From NCBI GenBank assembly GCA_012516115.1, contig JAAYXC010000172.1, positions 1 through 17,666 of the forward strand: DNA of 17,666 nucleotides. The letters run 5' to 3'. A program made the position numbers and the translations under genes. Every line of letters starts with the position of its first letter. Position 1 is the stretch's first letter. The DNA comes from Bacillota bacterium (GTDB taxonomy: Bacteria; Bacillota; UBA4882; JAAYXC01). Below are positions 14,306 to 17,666 of this stretch, one piece after another. The notes under the pieces were generated by a model. That model did no database searches. It was not told the origin of the DNA and saw nothing but the letters and a program-made list of their open reading frames with translations.

Positions 14306-15274
14306 ATGGAACTCCTTGCCGTCCTGCGGGCGGCGGAAGGGGAGTTCATAAGCGGCAGACGTCTGGCGGAAGAAGCGGGACTCACGCGGGCGGCTATCTG
14401 GAAACAGGTGGAAGAACTTCGGGCACGTGGTTATCGAATCGAAGCCGTGCCCCGCCGCGGTTACCGTCTGGTGGCCGCCCCGGACATCCCTTATCCCGAG
14501 GAGATCCGGCACGGTCTGGCCACCGATCGCCTAGGCCGCCATGCCGTCTACCTGCCGGTGATCGGTTCCACCAACGACGAAGCCAAGCGTCTGGCCGCCG
14601 CCGGCTGGCCGGAAGGGACCCTGGTCATCGCCGAAGAACAGACCGCCGGCCGGGGTCGGCTCGGGCGGAGCTGGCATTCACCGTCCGGCGGACTCTGGTT
14701 CAGTCTCATCCTCCGGCCCGGGCTCCCTCTAAGCGAACTCGGCCCGCTGGCCATCCTGGCCGCCGTGGCCCTCCGGCGGGCGATCCTGGCGGAAACGGGT
14801 CTGAAAGTACTGATCAAATGGCCGAACGATCTGGTATTTGGAGAAAAGAAACTGGCCGGGATCCTGGCCGAGGCCGGGGGCGAACTGGGCCGGGTGGAGG
14901 CGGTGGTCCTGGGGATCGGGCTCAACGTCAACCAGGGGGAGGAGGATTTCCCCCCCGCCATCAGGTCCTCCGCGACCTCGCTGCGCCTGCTTTGCGGCCG
15001 TGAAGTCCGAAGGGTGCCCCTTTTGCGCCGTTTTCTGTTCCACTGCGAAGAACTCTACCGGCAGGAATTGAGTGACCCATCCCGGACTTATCTTGAGGAG
15101 GCCGCCGCCCACTCGGCCACTTTGGGCCGTCGGGTACGGGTGGTGGCCGGCGGGACGGCGGTGGAGGGTACGGCCGTCCGCCTCGACCCGGACGGCGCCC
15201 TGGTCGTGGCCACCGCCGGGGGGGAACGCCGCTTCTTCACCGGAGAAGTGGAAGCACTGAGGGCGGAAGGCTGA
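14306..15274 (+). CDS. birA: Bifunctional biotin-protein ligase / biotin operon repressor BirA
   Basis: BirA makes biotinyl-AMP, biotinylates acetyl-CoA carboxylase and related enzymes, and represses biotin genes through an N-terminal winged helix. The 322-residue protein has the helix-turn-helix (about 5-60: SGRRLAEEAGLTRAAIWKQV), STNDEAK, the ATP/biotin loop GRGRLGRSW (115-123), and KWPNDLVFGEKKLAGIL (171-187). A C-terminal SH3-like domain follows. The frame is open upstream, but ATG 14306 is chosen because AGGAGG (14293-14298) is 7 nt before it. It converges on asnS with 13 bp between the stops and no terminator in between. Confidence 0.95.
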   Translation: MELLAVLRAAEGEFISGRRLAEEAGLTRAAIWKQVEELRARGYRIEAVPRRGYRLVAAPDIPYPEEIRHGLATDRLGRHAVYLPVIGSTNDEAKRLAAAGWPEGTLVIAEEQTAGRGRLGRSWHSPSGGLWFSLILRPGLPLSELGPLAILAAVALRRAILAETGLKVLIKWPNDLVFGEKKLAGILAEAGGELGRVEAVVLGIGLNVNQGEEDFPPAIRSSATSLRLLCGREVRRVPLLRRFLFHCEELYRQELSDPSRTYLEEAAAHSATLGRRVRVVAGGTAVEGTAVRLDPDGALVVATAGGERRFFTGEVEALRAEG

Positions 15275-15287
15275 AGGCGGTGGCCGC

Positions 15288-16679
15288 TTAGAACTCGAGC
15301 CACCCCGGCGTCCGCGGGAAGGGGATGACGTCCCGGATGTTTTGCATGCCGGTGAGGTACATAAGGGCCCGCTCGAAACCGAGCCCGAAACCGGCGTGTT
15401 TGACCCCGCCGTACTTGCGAAGTTCCAGATACCACCAGTAGTCTTCTTCCCGCATCCCCAGTTCCCGCATCCGGTCGCGGAGGCGCTCGTAGCGTTCTTC
15501 CCGCTGGCTCCCGCCGATGATCTCCCCCACGCCCGGCACGAGCAGGTCCATGGCCGCCACGGTGCGGCCGTCGTCGTTCTGGCGCATATAAAAAGCCTTG
15601 ATCTCCTTCGGGTAATCGGTGACGAAGACCGGCCGTCGGAAGACCCGTTCGGTCAGATAGCGTTCGTGCTCGGTCTGGAGGTCCGCCCCCCAGCGGACGG
15701 GGTAGGCGAAGTCGGCCCCGGCCTTGGCCAGGATCTCCACCGCCTCGGTATAGGTGAGGCGGACGAAATCCGCGGCCAGGATCCCCCGCAGGCGTTCGAT
15801 GAGACCCCGGTCGATGAAGTCGTTGAAGAACTCCATCTCCTCCGGCGCCCGGGTGAGCACGTAGTCGATGAGATATTTCACCATCTCCTCGGCCAGGTCC
15901 ATGTCGTCCCGGAGATCGGCGAAGGCCATCTCCGGTTCGATCATCCAGAACTCGGCCGCATGGCGCGGGGTATTGGAGTTCTCCGCCCGGAAGGTCGGAC
16001 CGAAGGTATAGACGTTCCGGAAGGCCAGGCAGAAGGCTTCCACGTTCAATTGGCCGCTGACGGTGAGGTTGGCCGGCCGGCCGAAGAAGTCCTGCCGGTA
16101 ATCGGGGTTTCCCGCTTCGTCGCGGGGCGGGGTGGTAAGGTCCAGGGTGGTCACCCGGAAGAGGGCGCCGGCCCCTTCGCAGTCGCTCCCGGTGATGATG
16201 GGCGTATGGACGTAGACGAACCCGCGATCCTGGAAAAACTCGTGGATGGCCCGGGCCAGGAGGGAGCGAAGGCGGAAGACGGCGGCGAACGTGTTGGTCC
16301 GCGGCCGGAGGTGGGCGATGGTCCGCAGGAACTCGAAGGAGTGGCGTTTCTTCTGGAGAGGGTATTCCGGCGCCACCGGGCCTTCCAGTTCGATCTCCGT
16401 CGCCCTGAGTTCAAAGGGTTGCTTGGTCCCGGGACTCTCCACCAGCGTGCCCCGGACGGTGATGGCCGCGCCGGTACCGAGTCTCGCCGCCTCGGCGAAA
16501 TTCGGCAGGGCTTCCTCGAAGACGATCTGGAGGTTCTTAAAGAAGGAACCGTCGTTCAACTCGATGAACCCCACGTTTTTGGCCTCGCGGACGGTACGCA
16601 CCCATCCGGAGACCTGGATGGGCTTGTTCAGATAGCGTGAAGTTTCGCGATAGAGTTGGCGGACGGTGGTTTTTTCCAT
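15288..16679 (-). CDS. asnS: Asparaginyl-tRNA synthetase
   Basis: This class II aminoacyl-tRNA synthetase charges tRNA-Asn. The 463-residue protein has an OB-fold anticodon-binding domain (about 1-105: VSGWVRTVREAKNVGFIELNDGS-type). The class II core follows, with motif 2 FRAENSNTPRHAAEFWMIEPE and motif 3 GFGLGFERALMYLTGMQNIRDVIPFPR. Length is normal for AsnRS, and there is no long insertion typical of bacterial AspRS. ATG 16679-16677 follows AAAGGAG by about 9 nt. The leader lacks a T-box signature. Confidence 0.96.
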   Translation of the reverse strand: MEKTTVRQLYRETSRYLNKPIQVSGWVRTVREAKNVGFIELNDGSFFKNLQIVFEEALPNFAEAARLGTGAAITVRGTLVESPGTKQPFELRATEIELEGPVAPEYPLQKKRHSFEFLRTIAHLRPRTNTFAAVFRLRSLLARAIHEFFQDRGFVYVHTPIITGSDCEGAGALFRVTTLDLTTPPRDEAGNPDYRQDFFGRPANLTVSGQLNVEAFCLAFRNVYTFGPTFRAENSNTPRHAAEFWMIEPEMAFADLRDDMDLAEEMVKYLIDYVLTRAPEEMEFFNDFIDRGLIERLRGILAADFVRLTYTEAVEILAKAGADFAYPVRWGADLQTEHERYLTERVFRRPVFVTDYPKEIKAFYMRQNDDGRTVAAMDLLVPGVGEIIGGSQREERYERLRDRMRELGMREEDYWWYLELRKYGGVKHAGFGLGFERALMYLTGMQNIRDVIPFPRTPGWLEF

Positions 16680-16900
16680 CTGACGACTCCTTTCGGGAAG
16701 GACTTTATCTTTAAGCCTTGGGCACTTCTTCGCCGCCGGTGGGAGGACCGGCCCGGCCGCCCCGCCTCACGAAGGCTTCGTCCCGGGGATTTCCGGCGTT
16801 ATTCATCATAGCACAAACGTCCATGGGCTAATAGATGCTTCTTCGAAAAAGCTGGTGGGATAGGTTATGATGGAACGTGGAAATGTAAGGAGGGGCTTTT
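16680..16900. other. Divergent intergenic region with -10-like elements on both strands
   Basis: The minus strand has TATGAT at 16810-16805 toward asnS. The plus strand has TATGAT at 16866-16871 toward the 87-aa gene, with a poor TTCGAA 18 bp upstream. The asnS leader is GC-rich and contains short self-complementary pieces (ACGAAG/CTTCGT near 16777-16789). It has no T-box and no U-run terminator. Confidence 0.35.
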
Positions 16901-17164
16901 TTGACCAGGCCGCTTTTTACCGATACCGATTCGTGCGCCGAGGAAGTCTCTCTCGCGCTGGCGCGTAGCCGCTCTGTACCGGAGAAGCTTATCGCCATCG
17001 GTCGGATGTGGTCCGTCCAGATCCGCTTGGCCGAACTGGGGTTACGGACGCGTTATCCGCGGGCGGACGAGGAGGAGAGGCGCAAACGCCTCTGTGCCTT
17101 CTTGCACGGCCGGGAGGTCGCGCTCCGCGTCTTCGGCTGGGATCGGGAGCAGGAGGGGTACTGA
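16901..17164 (+). CDS. Small protein of unknown function paired with a nucleotidyltransferase remnant
   Basis: This 87-residue soluble, charged protein has no signal peptide, membrane segment or known motif. The middle (SVPEKLIAIGRMWSVQIRLAELGLRTRYPRADEEERRKRL) and the end (FGWDREQEGY) resemble small proteins commonly encoded just before nucleotidyltransferase-fold genes in many bacteria; this is from memory of the pattern, not a search. The TTG start at 16901 has AAGGAGG (16887-16893) at 7 nt. The downstream nucleotidyltransferase starts one base after this stop, so the two were probably co-translated. This member appears intact, while its partner is broken. Confidence 0.65.
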   Translation: MTRPLFTDTDSCAEEVSLALARSRSVPEKLIAIGRMWSVQIRLAELGLRTRYPRADEEERRKRLCAFLHGREVALRVFGWDREQEGY

Positions 17165-17436
17165 ATGGAAGATCCCTTGGCCGTCACCGTGTTTGTGGTC
17201 CGGGCGCTGGTGGCCCTCGGGATCGAATACTTTATCGGCGGCTCTCTTGCCTCCGGACGGCATGGGGCGTGAGTGCGGTGGTTCAGCAGAGCGGCTCGGA
17301 GCGCCAGTGGGAGGAGGTGCTCGGTATCATCAAAGTCCAGGGTGATCGACTCGACCGGGTCCATCCGCGGCGTTGGGCCGATCTGCGCGGCCTGCGGACC
17401 GAATTGGAGAGGGCGTTGGGCGAAGGCGGGCTCTGA
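17165..17436 (+). pseudogene. Decayed nucleotidyltransferase-fold gene (internal deletion, stop and frameshift)
   Basis: ATG 17165 opens a 35-codon frame, MEDPLAVTVFVVRALVALGI then EYFIGGSLASGRHG, ending at TGA 17270-17272. GIxYxxGGSLAS is the typical N-terminal motif of minimal nucleotidyltransferase-like proteins, where the catalytic DxD should follow shortly. Here it is missing. A second frame, 17269-17436, reads SERQWEEVLGIIKVQGDRLD and ends ELERALGEGGL, which is the usual C-terminus of the same family. Between them the frame-one codons (WFSRA) still resemble the WYRxGGE that precedes SERQW. So the gene seems to have lost about 100 or more middle residues, gained a stop, and shifted frame. 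Confidence 0.75.
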
Positions 17437-17441
17437 AAGAA

Positions 17442-17511
17442 GCCGGCAGAAGCCCCACCCCGGCCCTCCCCGCACGCGGGGAGGGAGAAAAGAGGGATGG
17501 GGAGAGCCGGC
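17442..17511. repeat. Nested GC-rich palindrome, REP-like or terminator-like
   Basis: There are three concentric complementary pairs. The core is CCCTCCCCG (17464-17472) with CGGGGAGGG (17477-17485), a perfect 9-bp stem. The middle is CCCCACCCC (17453-17461) with GGGATGGGG (17494-17502), one mismatch. The outer is GCCGGC (17442-17447) with GCCGGC (17506-17511). It lies between the decayed nucleotidyltransferase and the convergent gene at the right edge. Similar CCC...GGG palindromes occur as dispersed repeats in many genomes; only one copy is seen here. Confidence 0.65.
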
Positions 17512-17571
17512 CGGGGCGATCTCTCTCCGAGGGCCTACGGCGGTTCGGGGTCGGTTAAACTTTCTCCCCTT

Positions 17572-17666
17572 TTAAAGCAAGACCACTCCCGCCTCCTCGC
17601 AGGCGGCGAGGATCTCCTCGGACCAGACCGAGGCCTGCACCTCCCCGATATGGGCCTTGTCCAGGA
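17572..17666 (-). CDS. 3' end of an unidentified gene, cut by window edge
   Basis: The minus strand reads 30 codons to a TAA at 17574-17572: LDKAHIGEVQASVWSEEILA followed by ACEEAGVVLL. Codon choice is G/C-ending, as in the genuine genes here, and the frame is open to the window edge. I do not recognise the family from this fragment. It converges on the nucleotidyltransferase remnant, with the palindrome between them. Confidence 0.6.
   Translation of the reverse strand, partial: LDKAHIGEVQASVWSEEILAACEEAGVVLL

Noticed and set aside
15342..16640. 432-codon open frame on the plus strand opposite asnS
   Set aside because: AsnRS motifs are complete on the other strand. The plus-strand product is compositionally odd, with no recognisable domain.
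16680..16830. Possible T-box leader for asnS
   Set aside because: The conserved T-box sequence and an antiterminator/terminator pair with a U-run are absent.
1..17666. CRISPR array, tRNA or rRNA genes, insertion sequences, prophage attachment sites
   Set aside because: I saw no regularly spaced direct repeats, no tRNA-like cloverleaf, no transposase or integrase motifs, and no duplicated att-like sequences.

Overview
The window comes from a high-GC, endospore-forming Firmicute, probably in the Moorella / Desulfotomaculum / Ammonifex neighbourhood. The evidence is an intact sigK with a hydrophobic pro-sequence, yqeG-yqeH, strong AGGAGG ribosome-binding sites throughout, frequent GTG and TTG starts, and heavy use of G/C at third codon positions. 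The assignment is inferred from gene content and composition; no rRNA or other decisive marker is present.

Layout. On the minus strand at the left edge are yqeH (cut by the window edge), yqeG, sigK and a short class B penicillin-binding protein. The plus strand then carries what looks like the remains of an exopolysaccharide locus: an NDP-sugar pyrophosphorylase, a Wza/OPX-type polysaccharide export protein, and a gene-free stretch (5657-6193). That stretch holds a clear fragment of a FlaA1/CapD-type sugar-nucleotide dehydratase and, in opposite orientation, the tail of another unidentified gene. A good sigma-A promoter and a structured leader then lead into puuD-like / tsaE / tsaB / rimI / tsaD, so the t6A tRNA-modification genes are tightly packed and partly overlapping. 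Between tsaD and a SWIM zinc-finger gene lies a compact cluster of four DnaA-box-like 9-mers in one orientation.

The SWIM gene ends tail-to-tail, with a 27-bp overlap, on a minus-strand N-acetylmuramoyl-L-alanine amidase. Divergent from the amidase is a stand-alone F420-0:glutamate-ligase-like gene. It shares a perfect bidirectional terminator with a minus-strand HtrA-type protease. birA is divergent from htrA and converges on asnS (13 bp between the stops). The right edge has a small conserved-looking 87-aa gene, a decayed nucleotidyltransferase missing its middle, a nested GC-rich palindrome, and the 3' end of an unidentified minus-strand gene.

Most genes are housekeeping (ribosome GTPase, t6A synthesis, biotin regulation, Asn-tRNA charging) or envelope and sporulation functions (SigK, PBP, amidase, HtrA, polysaccharide). 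I do not see a complete new multi-gene system. The items most worth a second look are the DnaA-box cluster beside tsaD, the uncharacterised SWIM protein it precedes, the eroded polysaccharide locus, the structured puuD leader, and the decayed nucleotidyltransferase pair.
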